Assembly (NCBI GenBank): GCA_964431365.1
Contig: CAYSJJ010000038.1
Coordinates: 1 to 38,310 of the forward strand
Reading direction: 5' to 3'
DNA length: 38,310 nt
Source of the DNA: Geomobilibacter sp964431365
GTDB lineage: Bacteria > Desulfobacterota > Desulfuromonadia > Geobacterales > DSM-12255
The notes under the pieces were generated by a model, which saw nothing but the letters and a program-made list of their open reading frames with translations, made no database searches and was not told where the DNA came from. The position numbers and the translations under genes are program-made. Of this stretch, positions 17,279-24,924 are shown in pieces; position 1 is the first letter of the stretch; every line of letters begins with the position of its first letter.

Positions 17279-17315
17279 GCATCCGGGTCGTCAGGTTCGC
17301 CCCCGACCCGGATGC
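17279..17315. terminator. Stem-loop between convergent genes
   Basis: GCATCCGGGTCG pairs perfectly with CGACCCGGATGC (12 bp, 13-base loop). It lies between the convergent SCP-2 and REC-PAS genes. No long T-run flanks either side, so it may work in both directions weakly or with Rho. Confidence 0.6.
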
Positions 17316-17344
17316 GCCCTTTGGGGGAGCGGCGAGTCGAAGGA

Positions 17345-18208
17345 CTACTGTTCCCTGTTCGCTCCCTCCAGCTCTGCGGTCCGTTCGGCAAGCTCCCTGT
17401 TCAGTGCTGCCATCTCCCCTTCCCACCTCTTGCGTGGCGTGACGTCTTCCTTCACGACCACGAAACTGCTTACGACACCATCCCCGCTCACGATGGACGA
17501 AATGGCAAGGTCCGCCCAGTAGGACTCCCCTTCTTTCGTACTGAACCTCAGTTCGCCAGACCACTCCCCTCCGCTCGCGACCATGGCCCAGATCCTTTCG
17601 GCAAGATCCGGGAGAGTGGTTTCGGCGAGGTAGAGTCGAAAATTGCGCCCGATCATCTCTTCGCAACTGTAGCCGGTGACAGCTGAAAACCTGGGATTGA
17701 CGTAGTCGATGGTTCCGTCATCCGCCGCGATCAGCACCATGCTCCGGCTCCGTTCCACGGCCCGTGAAAGCTTGCTGACAAAGGCGAGCTGCCTGCTGAC
17801 CTGCCGCTCCAGGGCGATTCTCTCCACGCAGCGGTCAATGGCCGCAAACAGTTTCCCCTGGTCGATCGGTTTCAGCACATACTGGGCGATCCCCATTTCG
17901 ATGGCATCCAGCAGGTAGTCGGTGTCGTTGTGCGCCGTCAGGACGATGATGAGTGCATCGGGATTCAACTTCCTGATCGCCCCGGCCATCCGGAGACCGT
18001 TCATGATCGGCATGGTGATGTCGGTAATGACGAGATCAGGGCGGTGCTTCTGGTAGAGTTCCAGACCGTTTTCACCGTTGTCTGCCGTAACGAGCCGGGT
18101 CGCCGGCATTTTCCTGGCGAGCATCTCTCCGAGGATATTCCTGGAGAGCTGCTCGTCTTCCACGAGCAGGATGGTGACGTCATCTGTCTTGTCGATAGCA
18201 GCGACCAT
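17345..18208 (-). CDS. Response-regulator receiver plus PAS domain protein without output domain
   Basis: 287 residues. Residues 10-125 form a receiver domain: acidic VEDEQ pocket, phospho-acceptor Asp63 in PDLVITDITMP, Thr/Ala in V-L-T-A-H, and Lys113 in Y-V-L-K-P-I-D. A PAS/PAC domain follows (about 145-262: DDGTIDYVNPRFSAVTGYS, then a W-x-x-L-x-I PAC strand), then a short coiled coil (about 265-287) ending in ELEGANREQ. No HisKA, GGDEF or DNA-binding domain follows the stop, and the next bases are a stem-loop. It may relay phosphate or act by protein contacts, or it may be a truncated hybrid kinase. The Shine-Dalgarno is weak. It stands alone between convergent and upstream genes. Confidence 0.85.
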   Translation of the reverse strand: MVAAIDKTDDVTILLVEDEQLSRNILGEMLARKMPATRLVTADNGENGLELYQKHRPDLVITDITMPIMNGLRMAGAIRKLNPDALIIVLTAHNDTDYLLDAIEMGIAQYVLKPIDQGKLFAAIDRCVERIALERQVSRQLAFVSKLSRAVERSRSMVLIAADDGTIDYVNPRFSAVTGYSCEEMIGRNFRLYLAETTLPDLAERIWAMVASGGEWSGELRFSTKEGESYWADLAISSIVSGDGVVSSFVVVKEDVTPRKRWEGEMAALNRELAERTAELEGANREQ

Positions 18209-18234
18209 TGCGGATCTCGATCAGGGATTCGGCT

Positions 18235-18256
18235 CCTGCGCCCATCGGGGCGCAGG
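18235..18256. other. GC-rich stem-loop upstream of the REC-PAS gene
   Basis: CCTGCGCCC-ATCG-GGGCGCAGG is a perfect 9-bp stem with a four-base loop, between the end of the TVP38-like gene and the start of the regulator gene. It lacks a T-run. It could end the upstream transcript or lie in the regulator leader. Confidence 0.4.
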
Positions 18257-18353
18257 GGGGCGCGTCAGAACCATTGAAGATCAGCTTATCGGCAAATGGG
18301 TGGAATGCAAGGAAGTGGTGCGGCGGGATGATCTGCCTGCGGTTGATATGCGC

Positions 18354-19028
18354 TCAGCGGGAACTCTTCACTTTCGTGTACAGAGCGGGGATCAGTGCGA
18401 AGAGTCCAAGAATGGCGAGCGAGCCGATCACGCGGGGAGAGGCGATTCCGGCGAGCGAATCGATCGTTGCCAGGCTCGCCCCGGCATTCACGTAGACAAA
18501 ACCGCCCGGCACGATCCCCAGCAGGGTGCCGATGAAGAAGGTGCGCAGGGGGAGGCGGGTAAGGCCGGCGGCCAGATTTATCAGGAAGAAGGGGAACACC
18601 GGCACGAGTCGCAGGAAGAGCAGGTAGTTGAAACCGCGCAGTTCCAGTTCCCTGTTGATCCCCTCCAGCTTCGGGCCGAACCTGGTCAACACCGCCTCAC
18701 GAAGCAGGTAGCGGGTAACCAGAAAGGCCAGCGTGGCGCCGATGGTTGCGGCGATGATGGCATAGACCGTCCCCATGACCGAACCGAAGATGGCCCCTGC
18801 GGCCAGCGACAGGATGGCCGCGCCGGGGAGCGACAGGGCGGTCTGCACGACGTAGACCGTCATGAAGCCCGCCACCATGGCGACCCGATGGCCGGCATAA
18901 TAGTTCTCCAGCGCCTCGCGGTTGGCCTTGAGGGCAGCGAGGGTCAGGAAACGCTGAAGGTCGAGGTAAAAGAAGAGTGCGATGGCGGCGATGCCGCCAA
19001 CGACAATGATGATTTTCCTGAAGGTCAT
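18354..19028 (-). CDS. TVP38/TMEM64 (DedA/SNARE-associated) family membrane protein
   Basis: 224 residues, nearly all hydrophobic. Transmembrane segments lie at about residues 5-22, 48-70, 75-105, 140-160 and 195-215. The family core is visible as PGAAILSLAAGAIFG, then F-L-L-I-N-L-A-A-G-L-like FFLINLAAGLTRLPLRTF and G-T-L-L-G-I-V-P-G. The ATG overlaps the stop of the upstream flavoprotein gene (ATGA), so the pair is translationally coupled. DedA/TVP38 proteins have been linked to lipid scrambling and membrane-potential-dependent transport; the role beside a mercuric-reductase-like flavoprotein is not established. Confidence 0.88.
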   Translation of the reverse strand: MTFRKIIIVVGGIAAIALFFYLDLQRFLTLAALKANREALENYYAGHRVAMVAGFMTVYVVQTALSLPGAAILSLAAGAIFGSVMGTVYAIIAATIGATLAFLVTRYLLREAVLTRFGPKLEGINRELELRGFNYLLFLRLVPVFPFFLINLAAGLTRLPLRTFFIGTLLGIVPGGFVYVNAGASLATIDSLAGIASPRVIGSLAILGLFALIPALYTKVKSSR

Positions 19029-20554
19029 CTATAGCTCCGTTGCCACGTCATCCATCCCGAGAGCAGCTTTTTCACGAACGGCGTCAGACGCGTCCGGTTG
19101 TAGGCGTCGGCCAGTCTCTTGATCACCTCCGCCTGGGTCGGATACGGATGGATCGTGTTACCTATGGCACCAAGACCGAGCCCGTTGGTAATGGCCAGGG
19201 AGAACTCGTTGATCATCTCACCGGCGTGGCGGGCTACGATGGTGGCGCCCAGGATCTTGTCCGACCCCCTGCGCAGATGGACCCTGGCAAACCCCTCTGT
19301 CTCTCCGTCAAGCAGAGCCCGGTCCACGTCGGCCAGCGGAACGGTCAGCGTGGAGAGTTCGATCCCCTGTTCCCGGGCATTCCGCTCGTACAGTCCCACA
19401 TGGGCGATCTCCGGGTCGGTGAAGGTGCACCACGGGATGGTCAGGGCCGACACCTTCCGTCTCCCCTTGAACAGTGCGTTGGCGATCAGGATGCGCGCCA
19501 GGGCGTCGGCAGTATGGGTGAACTTGAAGGGGAAGCAGATGTCACCGGCTGCGTAGACCCGTGGATTGCTGGTCTGCAGGGTCTCGGCAACAATGATCCC
19601 TGTCCTGTCGTAGCGGATCCCCCCCTTGTCCAGGTCGAGCCCTTCGATGTTGGGAGCCCGGCCGACACCGACCAGGATCGCATCCACCACAACCTCCGCG
19701 CTCTCCCCCTGGCGGTCCAGACGCAGGATCTTGTCGGTGCCCCGCAGTTCCGCGCCAAGGATCGTCACCCCGAGGCGGAGATCAATCCCTTCGTTTAGAA
19801 GAGCCGTGTGGAGCACCCCGGCCGCATCGCCATCCTCACGTCCCAGGATCTGTTCTCCCTGTTCGATGAGGGTCACCCGGCTGCCGAACCGGCCGAATGC
19901 CTGGGCCAGTTCACAGCCGATAGGCCCTGCACCGATGACTGCCAGCCGTCTCGGCAGTGCGGTCAGGGAGAAGACCGTCTCGTTGGTGAGATACCCCACC
20001 TCCTCCACTCCCGGTATGGATGGTGCTGCCGCCCGGGCACCGGTACAGATGGCGCCCTTTTCAAAGAAGAGCCGCGCTCCTCCCACCTCCACGCAGTCCG
20101 ATCCGGCAAACCGCCCGTGACCGATATAGACGTCAACCCCCAGTTCGTCGCGGAAGCGGTGCGCCGAGTCATGATGGCTTATGTGGGACCGTAACCGTCG
20201 CATCCGTTCCATGGCCACACCGAAGTCGAATTCCAGCGACTCCACCCCCCTGACCCCGAACGCTCCGCTGGTGCGGGCGTCGAAGCAGGCACGTGCCGCC
20301 CGGATGATCCCCTTGGACGGAACGCATCCCACGTTGAGACAATCACCACCCATCAGATGCCGTTCGATCAGCGCAACCCGCGCCCCCAGCCCGGCGGCAC
20401 CGGCCGCAGCAACCAGACCGGCGGTGCCGGCACCGATCACCACCAGGTTGTAGCGTCCGCCCGGCTCGGGGTTGATCCAGCCGGGTGGATGCACGTTGGC
20501 GACCAGTGTCTGATTATGGGAATCGATCGGCTGTACCTGCGTTGGGGATGCCAT
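19025..20554 (-). CDS. Mercuric-reductase-like pyridine nucleotide-disulfide oxidoreductase
   Basis: 509 residues of the dihydrolipoamide dehydrogenase superfamily. FAD motif VVIGAGTAGLVAAAGAAGLG, redox-active disulfide GGDCLNVGCVPSKG (C-x4-C), NAD(P) motif AVIGAGPIGCELAQAFGRFG, a second FAD contact VYAAGDICFP, and a C-terminal HPYPTQAE that replaces the usual H-P-T-x-x-E, keeping His and Glu. There is no N-terminal heavy-metal domain and no C-terminal Cys pair, so it is unlikely to be a true MerA. The first about 30 residues are a non-conserved tail. Coupled translation with the TVP38-like membrane protein implies a joint role. The electron acceptor is unknown. The Shine-Dalgarno before the ATG is not clear. 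Confidence 0.87.
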   Translation of the reverse strand: MASPTQVQPIDSHNQTLVANVHPPGWINPEPGGRYNLVVIGAGTAGLVAAAGAAGLGARVALIERHLMGGDCLNVGCVPSKGIIRAARACFDARTSGAFGVRGVESLEFDFGVAMERMRRLRSHISHHDSAHRFRDELGVDVYIGHGRFAGSDCVEVGGARLFFEKGAICTGARAAAPSIPGVEEVGYLTNETVFSLTALPRRLAVIGAGPIGCELAQAFGRFGSRVTLIEQGEQILGREDGDAAGVLHTALLNEGIDLRLGVTILGAELRGTDKILRLDRQGESAEVVVDAILVGVGRAPNIEGLDLDKGGIRYDRTGIIVAETLQTSNPRVYAAGDICFPFKFTHTADALARILIANALFKGRRKVSALTIPWCTFTDPEIAHVGLYERNAREQGIELSTLTVPLADVDRALLDGETEGFARVHLRRGSDKILGATIVARHAGEMINEFSLAITNGLGLGAIGNTIHPYPTQAEVIKRLADAYNRTRLTPFVKKLLSGWMTWQRSYR

Positions 20555-20750
20555 ACCGCAACTCCTGCGCGACTCAAACGGGGACCGCTACCGGCCTCAG
20601 GCGGTCCTGTCCGCTCTCTGTGACAAGGATATCACCGCCGGAGAGGTTCATGAAGGGGTTCATGAAATTTTCGACAACGGCAAGGCCCTGCCGGTCACAA
20701 TCAATCACGACGAAGGGAGACGGGAACGGGCTCGCGGCTGATTTCAGGGG

Positions 20751-20963
20751 TTACTGCTGCTGGGTGTTCTTCCTGGCAGGCTGCGGATGGCAATATTCAC
20801 CCCGCTCCGGATGGCGGCAAAGGAATGCCGAACCAAAACTGGTTGCATGCTGACAATAGGCGGGATTTACTTTCTTTACCAGGCACCAGTAAAATTCCTG
20901 GCTGTCGGAAAGGCGTCGGGTGGCGCAAACGGCGGGGTCAGGCAGTTTGAAGTGTTGATCCAT
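20751..20963 (-). CDS. Small Cys-rich protein of unknown function
   Basis: 70 residues with five cysteines at 13, 27, 37, 49 and 58 and the segments SQEFYWCLVKKVNPAYC and FGSAFLCRHPERGEYCHP. Regular cysteine spacing, an aromatic-rich middle and a C-terminal F-L-C-R-H-P look protein-like and could bind metal or Fe-S, but I do not recognise a family with certainty. The start codon is ATG without a clear Shine-Dalgarno. An overlapping antisense frame exists on the plus strand, so the call is moderate. Two palindromes lie 26-65 bases upstream of the start. The stretch 20555-20750 between this ORF and the flavoprotein start shows no supported gene. Confidence 0.5.
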   Translation of the reverse strand: MDQHFKLPDPAVCATRRLSDSQEFYWCLVKKVNPAYCQHATSFGSAFLCRHPERGEYCHPQPARKNTQQQ

Positions 20964-20988
20964 GGGCGGATTTTACGCATATGGAACA

Positions 20989-21028
20989 TTTTTGCAAGCA
21001 AAAATATGTAGTTATTTTACCTACATAT
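20989..21028 (-). promoter_or_regulatory. Two adjacent perfect palindromes upstream of the small Cys-rich ORF
   Basis: TTTTTGC-AA-GCAAAAA (20989-21004) abuts ATATGTAG-N9-CTACATAT (21004-21028). Both are perfect dyads in an AT-rich island, flanked by three CATATG sites (20978, 21024, 21044). The arrangement suggests binding sites for a dimeric regulator or a cold/AT-type promoter region. No clear -35/-10 pair was found. Confidence 0.45.
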
Positions 21029-21103
21029 GCACAAGCATTTATCCATATGCCTCCGGATCGGCCCGACCATACCCGAGTATCAACGCCGATCGGTGAAAAT
21101 GAC

Positions 21104-21132
21104 ACGGCCCGCTCCGTATCGGGGTGAGCCGT
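21104..21132 (-). terminator. Terminator after the liv/paaK operon
   Basis: On the minus strand ACGGCTCACCCCG-ATA-CGGAGCGGGCCGT forms a 13-position stem (ten Watson-Crick pairs, one G-T) followed shortly by TTTT. It begins 26 bases after the stop of the first paaK gene at 21158. Confidence 0.6.
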
Positions 21133-21157
21133 TTGTAATTTCAGTCAGTTCCAGCCG

Positions 21158-22459
21158 TTAGAGGGTCCGTCTATCGATTACCCGCGAAGCCTTCCCTTCA
21201 TACCGCGGAATGCTGTTGGGCTCCACGAGCTTGACGTTCACCCCGACACCGATGACCGAGACGATCTTCTTTTCGACCATCTCCAGGAACGCCTTCTGCC
21301 GTTTCATTTCGTCGAAGAAGATGTTCTCGTTCACCTCCATCTGGACCTCGAGGACGTCGAGGGTCCCCTTGCGGTCGACCACCAGCTGATAGTGCGGCTT
21401 GCACCCCTCCACGGCCATCAGCACTTCCTCGATCTGGGAGGGGAAGACGTTCACCCCCTTGATGATCAGCATCTCGTCGCTGCGTCCCATGGTCTTCTGC
21501 ATCCTGACCATGGTCCTGCCACAGGCGCACGGTGCATAGTCGAGGCTGGTGATGTCCCGTGTCCGGTAACGGATCATCGGGTAGGCCTCTTTGTTCAGGG
21601 TGGTCAAGACCAGCTCGCCGACGCTTCCGGGGGGGAGCACCTGGCAGGTCTCTGGGTCGATGATCTCGGGGATAAAGGAGTCCTCGAAGAGGTGCATACC
21701 GCACTTCTCCTCGCACTCGCCGGCAACCCCCGGACCGATGATCTCGGAGAGGCCGTAGTTGTCCGTGGCGCTGATGCAGAGCCGGGTCTCGATCTCTCTG
21801 CGCATCGACTCGGACCATGGCTCGCCGCCGAACAGGCCGACCTTCAGTGAGAGGGACTTGGGATCGATGCCGAGCTGCTCGATCCTCTCGGCAATGGTGA
21901 TGGCGTAGCTCGGGGTACAGACCAGGACCGACGAACGGTAGTCCTGCATGATCATGATCTGTTTTTCGGTATTTCCTCCACCCATCGGGATGACCGAGGC
22001 GCCGATGGCCTCTGCGCCGTAGTGAAGGCCGAAGGCGCCGGTGAAGAGACCGTACCCGAAGGCGATCTGCACCACATCGTCGTGGCTGACGCCGGCGGCG
22101 GTCATGAACCGGGCCACAAGGTTGGACCAGGTCTTGATGTCGTTCTTGGTATAGCCGACAACGGTCGGCTTGCCGGTGGTGCCCGATGAGGAGTGGATCC
22201 TCACCACCTCCCGGAGCGGCACCGCGAACATCCCATAGGGATAGTTGAGTCGCAGGTCTTCCTTGGTGGTAAAGGGGAGACGCTGCAGGTCGTCCAGGGA
22301 GTGGATATCCTCGGGGGAGATGCCATTCTCGTTGAACTTGTTCCGATAACAGGTGACGTTCTTATAGGCACGGTTCAGCGTCGCCTGGAGGCGCTCCAGC
22401 TGCAACTGCTCTATCTCTTCACGCGGCATGCATTCGTGTGCTTTGTCCCAGATCGCCAT
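21158..22459 (-). CDS. paaK: Phenylacetate--CoA ligase (arylacetate-CoA ligase), last gene of the liv operon
   Basis: 433 residues, typical of PaaK. The AMP-binding loop reads SSSGTTGKPTVVGYT; the N-terminal KNVTCYRNKFNENGI, the L-P-F-T-T-K-E-D-L-R and the C-terminal IKGVNVFPSQIEEVL are family hallmarks. A Cys/His-rich insert (PCACGRTMVRMQ) is also typical. It makes aryl-acetyl-CoA from the acid, ATP and CoA. A purine-rich GGGGGAG precedes the ATG. It follows livF by 9 bp. A paralogue lies at 29026-30327 in the same cluster; the two differ throughout, so they probably prefer different acids (for example phenylacetate versus indole- or hydroxyphenylacetate), which is inference. Confidence 0.92.
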   Translation of the reverse strand: MAIWDKAHECMPREEIEQLQLERLQATLNRAYKNVTCYRNKFNENGISPEDIHSLDDLQRLPFTTKEDLRLNYPYGMFAVPLREVVRIHSSSGTTGKPTVVGYTKNDIKTWSNLVARFMTAAGVSHDDVVQIAFGYGLFTGAFGLHYGAEAIGASVIPMGGGNTEKQIMIMQDYRSSVLVCTPSYAITIAERIEQLGIDPKSLSLKVGLFGGEPWSESMRREIETRLCISATDNYGLSEIIGPGVAGECEEKCGMHLFEDSFIPEIIDPETCQVLPPGSVGELVLTTLNKEAYPMIRYRTRDITSLDYAPCACGRTMVRMQKTMGRSDEMLIIKGVNVFPSQIEEVLMAVEGCKPHYQLVVDRKGTLDVLEVQMEVNENIFFDEMKRQKAFLEMVEKKIVSVIGVGVNVKLVEPNSIPRYEGKASRVIDRRTL

Positions 22460-22468
22460 ATACTCCCC

Positions 22469-23212
22469 CTACCGTTCCCAGATTTCCTTCTTTTCCCTGC
22501 CCAGATAGGCCCGCTGCACGTCGTGGTTTTCCAGCAGTTCCCCTGCCTCACCTTCCAGCACCACCTTGCCGGTTTCCAGCACGTAGCCGCGGTCAGCGAG
22601 CTTGAGGGCCGCCTTGGCGTTCTGCTCCACCAGGAGGACGGTGGTGCCGCGCTGCTGCCGCAGCTCCTCGATCACCCGGAAGATCTCCTGCACCACGAGC
22701 GGTGCCAGTCCCATGGACGGCTCGTCCAGGAGGAGCAGCTTCGGCCGGGTCATCATGGCACGGCCGATGGCGAGCATCTGCTGCTCACCGCCGGACAAGG
22801 TGCCGGCAAGCTGGCGGCGGCGCTCCTCAAGCCGCGGAAAGAGCGCGAAGATCTCCTGCTTGTCCTTCTGGATCTCCGCCTTGGGTTCACGCTGCCGGTA
22901 GCGGAGGTAGGCCCCCAGTTCCAGGTTATCCTCCACCGACAGCGGCTTGAACACCTGGCGCCCCTCGGGGACCTGGGCGATACCGAGCCGGACGATCCGG
23001 TCCGGCGACAGCGCCTCCACCCCCTCCTTCTGGAACAGCACCTGACCTTCGGCGGCCGGCGTTACGCCGGAGATGGTGTTGAGGATGGTGGTCTTCCCTG
23101 CCCCGTTGGCGCCGATTAGGGTGACGATCTCTCCGGCCGCCAGATGGAGCGAGACGTTCTTCAGGGCGTGCACCTTGCCGTAGTAGGTGTTGATGTTCTT
23201 CAACCGGAGCAT
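22469..23212 (-). CDS. livF: Branched-chain/aromatic amino-acid ABC transporter ATP-binding protein LivF
   Basis: 247 residues. Walker A GANGAGKTT, signature LSGGEQQMLAIGRAM, Walker B KLLLLDEPSMGLAPL and switch-type H-loop region LVEQNA are all intact. The S-M-G-L-A-P-L after Walker B is characteristic of LivF. I use the ATG at 23212, which has GAGGA eight bases upstream; the GTG at 23227 would bury that site. It starts one base after the livG stop. LivF and LivG form the cytoplasmic ATPase dimer for LivH/LivM. Confidence 0.95.
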   Translation of the reverse strand: MLRLKNINTYYGKVHALKNVSLHLAAGEIVTLIGANGAGKTTILNTISGVTPAAEGQVLFQKEGVEALSPDRIVRLGIAQVPEGRQVFKPLSVEDNLELGAYLRYRQREPKAEIQKDKQEIFALFPRLEERRRQLAGTLSGGEQQMLAIGRAMMTRPKLLLLDEPSMGLAPLVVQEIFRVIEELRQQRGTTVLLVEQNAKAALKLADRGYVLETGKVVLEGEAGELLENHDVQRAYLGREKKEIWER

Positions 23213-23213
23213 A

Positions 23214-23969
23214 TCAGGTATCCTCACCCAGGTAGGCGGCTATCACCTCCGGGTTCTCCTGGATTTCACGCGGGGTCCCTTCGGCCAGCTTCTTCCCCAG
23301 GTTGAGCACCACGATCCGGTCACAGATATCCATTACCAGTTCCATGTCGTGTTCGACGATGACCACGGTCACCCCTTTGTCGCGGATGGCGCGGATCAGC
23401 CTCCCCAACCCCAGCGTCTCCTGGCTGTTGAGACCGGCAGCCGGTTCGTCCATCAGGAGGATCTTCGGCCCGGCAGCCATGGCCCTGGCGATCTCCAGAA
23501 GTCGCCCCTTGCCGAAGGGGAGGTTCCCAGCCACGGTGTCGGCAAGCTCGGGGACGCCGGCAAACTCCAGCCACTGTAGTGCCTCGGTGCGGATCCGACG
23601 CTCTTCCGCTATGGCCCACGGCATCTTCAGCGCCGAAGCGATCACGCCGCAGGAGCTTCGCGAATGGAGCCCCACCATCACGTTCTCCAGCACCGTCATC
23701 TGGCCGAACAGCTCGATGTTCTGGAAGGTGCGGACCATGCCGAGTCTGGTCAGCCGCTCTGCCGGGAGATCGGAGATCTCCTTTCCCTGCAGGACGATAG
23801 TGCCGGCGGTGCGGCTGTAGATGCCGGTAATGATGTTGAAGAGGGTGGTCTTGCCGGCGCCGTTCGGGCCGATCACGCCGGTGATTTCCCCCTCGCCGAC
23901 GTTGAAGGAGACATCGTCAAGGGCCGTAACGCCGCCGAACACCTGCCTGACGCCGCGCACTTCAAGCAT
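23214..23969 (-). CDS. livG: Branched-chain/aromatic amino-acid ABC transporter ATP-binding protein LivG
   Basis: 251 residues from the ATG at 23969, with GGAGG six bases upstream and an 8-bp overlap with livM. Walker A GPNGAGKTTLFNIITG, signature LPFGKGRLLEIARAM and Walker B KILLMDEPAAGLN followed by VIVEHDMELVM are intact. The signature reads F-G-K-G-R rather than S-G-G-Q-Q, a usual LivG variation. It pairs with LivF as the transporter ATPase. Confidence 0.95.
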   Translation of the reverse strand: MLEVRGVRQVFGGVTALDDVSFNVGEGEITGVIGPNGAGKTTLFNIITGIYSRTAGTIVLQGKEISDLPAERLTRLGMVRTFQNIELFGQMTVLENVMVGLHSRSSCGVIASALKMPWAIAEERRIRTEALQWLEFAGVPELADTVAGNLPFGKGRLLEIARAMAAGPKILLMDEPAAGLNSQETLGLGRLIRAIRDKGVTVVIVEHDMELVMDICDRIVVLNLGKKLAEGTPREIQENPEVIAAYLGEDT

Positions 23970-24921
23970 TGCGCACCTCCGCCTTGGAGCGGCGCAGTTT
24001 GCGCAGGACCGCCGGGATGCCACGCACCAGGCCGCCCGGGATGAACATGGTCATCAGCATCAGGAGCAGGCCGTAGACGATGATATCGTAATCGTGCATG
24101 AACCTGAGGAACTCCGGCAGCAGCGTCAGCAGCGCCGCCCCCAGGAAGGAGCCGTAGATGCTCCCTAAGCCCCCGATGACCACCATGGTCAGGAGCTCCA
24201 CGGAAAAGTTGAAACCGAAGGAGGCGGGCGCCACAAAGGTCATGGTGTGGGCATAGAGGGAGCCTGCTATCGACGAGATGAGCGCCGACAGGGCAAAGAC
24301 CTGCACCTTCAGCAGCCGGGCATTGACCCCCATCACGCGGGCGGCGATTTCCGAGTCGTGAATTGCCCGTAGAGCCCGACCGATGCGGGAGTTGGTCAGG
24401 TTGACCGAAAGGAGCACGCAGACCAGGGTGAACGACCAGATCAGGTAGTAGTTCTTCAGGTCGCTGTCAAAGGTGATCTTGCCCGCCTTCAGGTTGGGGA
24501 TGCCGGAGAGGCCGGACGGGCCGCCGGTGATATCCACGGTCTCGTTGAAGACGATGTAGACGATGATGCCGAAACCGAGGGTGGCCATGGCCAGGTAGTG
24601 CCCTTTGAGTTTCAGGATCGGAAAGCCGATCAGAAAGGCGAGCCCCCCCACGGCAAGGGCCGCTGCCGCCATGACCAGCCAGGGGTTCCAGCCGTAGGTG
24701 GCGGTCAGTACGCCGGAAAAATAGGCGCCGAGCCCGAAGAACGCGGCCTGTCCCAGAGAGATCTGCCCCGCGTACCCCAGGAGCAGGTTCAGGGCGATGG
24801 CCAGCATGGTGTTGATGCCGACGAAGACCATGACGTTCAGCAGGTAGCCGCCGCTGATACAAGAGGGTATGGCCATGATGAACAGGGCAAAGAGGAGGAA
24901 TTTCAAGAGTTCGCGCTTCAT
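23962..24921 (-). CDS. livM: Branched-chain/aromatic amino-acid ABC transporter permease LivM
   Basis: 319 residues with about eight to nine hydrophobic segments. Family landmarks are LLLGYAGQISLGQAAFFGLGA, G-P-S-G-L-S-G-I-P, N-S-R-I-G-R-A-L-R-A-I-H-D-S-E-I-A-A (cytoplasmic loop that contacts the ATPase) and G-G-L-G-S-I-Y-G. The C-terminus has a basic tail (RKLRRSKAEVRNA). The start follows the livH stop by three bases. It forms the transport channel with LivH in the inner membrane. Confidence 0.94.
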   Translation of the reverse strand: MKRELLKFLLFALFIMAIPSCISGGYLLNVMVFVGINTMLAIALNLLLGYAGQISLGQAAFFGLGAYFSGVLTATYGWNPWLVMAAAALAVGGLAFLIGFPILKLKGHYLAMATLGFGIIVYIVFNETVDITGGPSGLSGIPNLKAGKITFDSDLKNYYLIWSFTLVCVLLSVNLTNSRIGRALRAIHDSEIAARVMGVNARLLKVQVFALSALISSIAGSLYAHTMTFVAPASFGFNFSVELLTMVVIGGLGSIYGSFLGAALLTLLPEFLRFMHDYDIIVYGLLLMLMTMFIPGGLVRGIPAVLRKLRRSKAEVRNA

Positions 24922-24924
24922 CGT

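Noticed and set aside
20604..20741. An open stretch reading VLSALCDKDITAGEVHEGVH and on to a TGA
   Set aside because: It looks somewhat protein-like but has no start codon or ribosome site and runs upstream into antisense of the flavoprotein gene. It could be a remnant of a lost gene; not enough to call.
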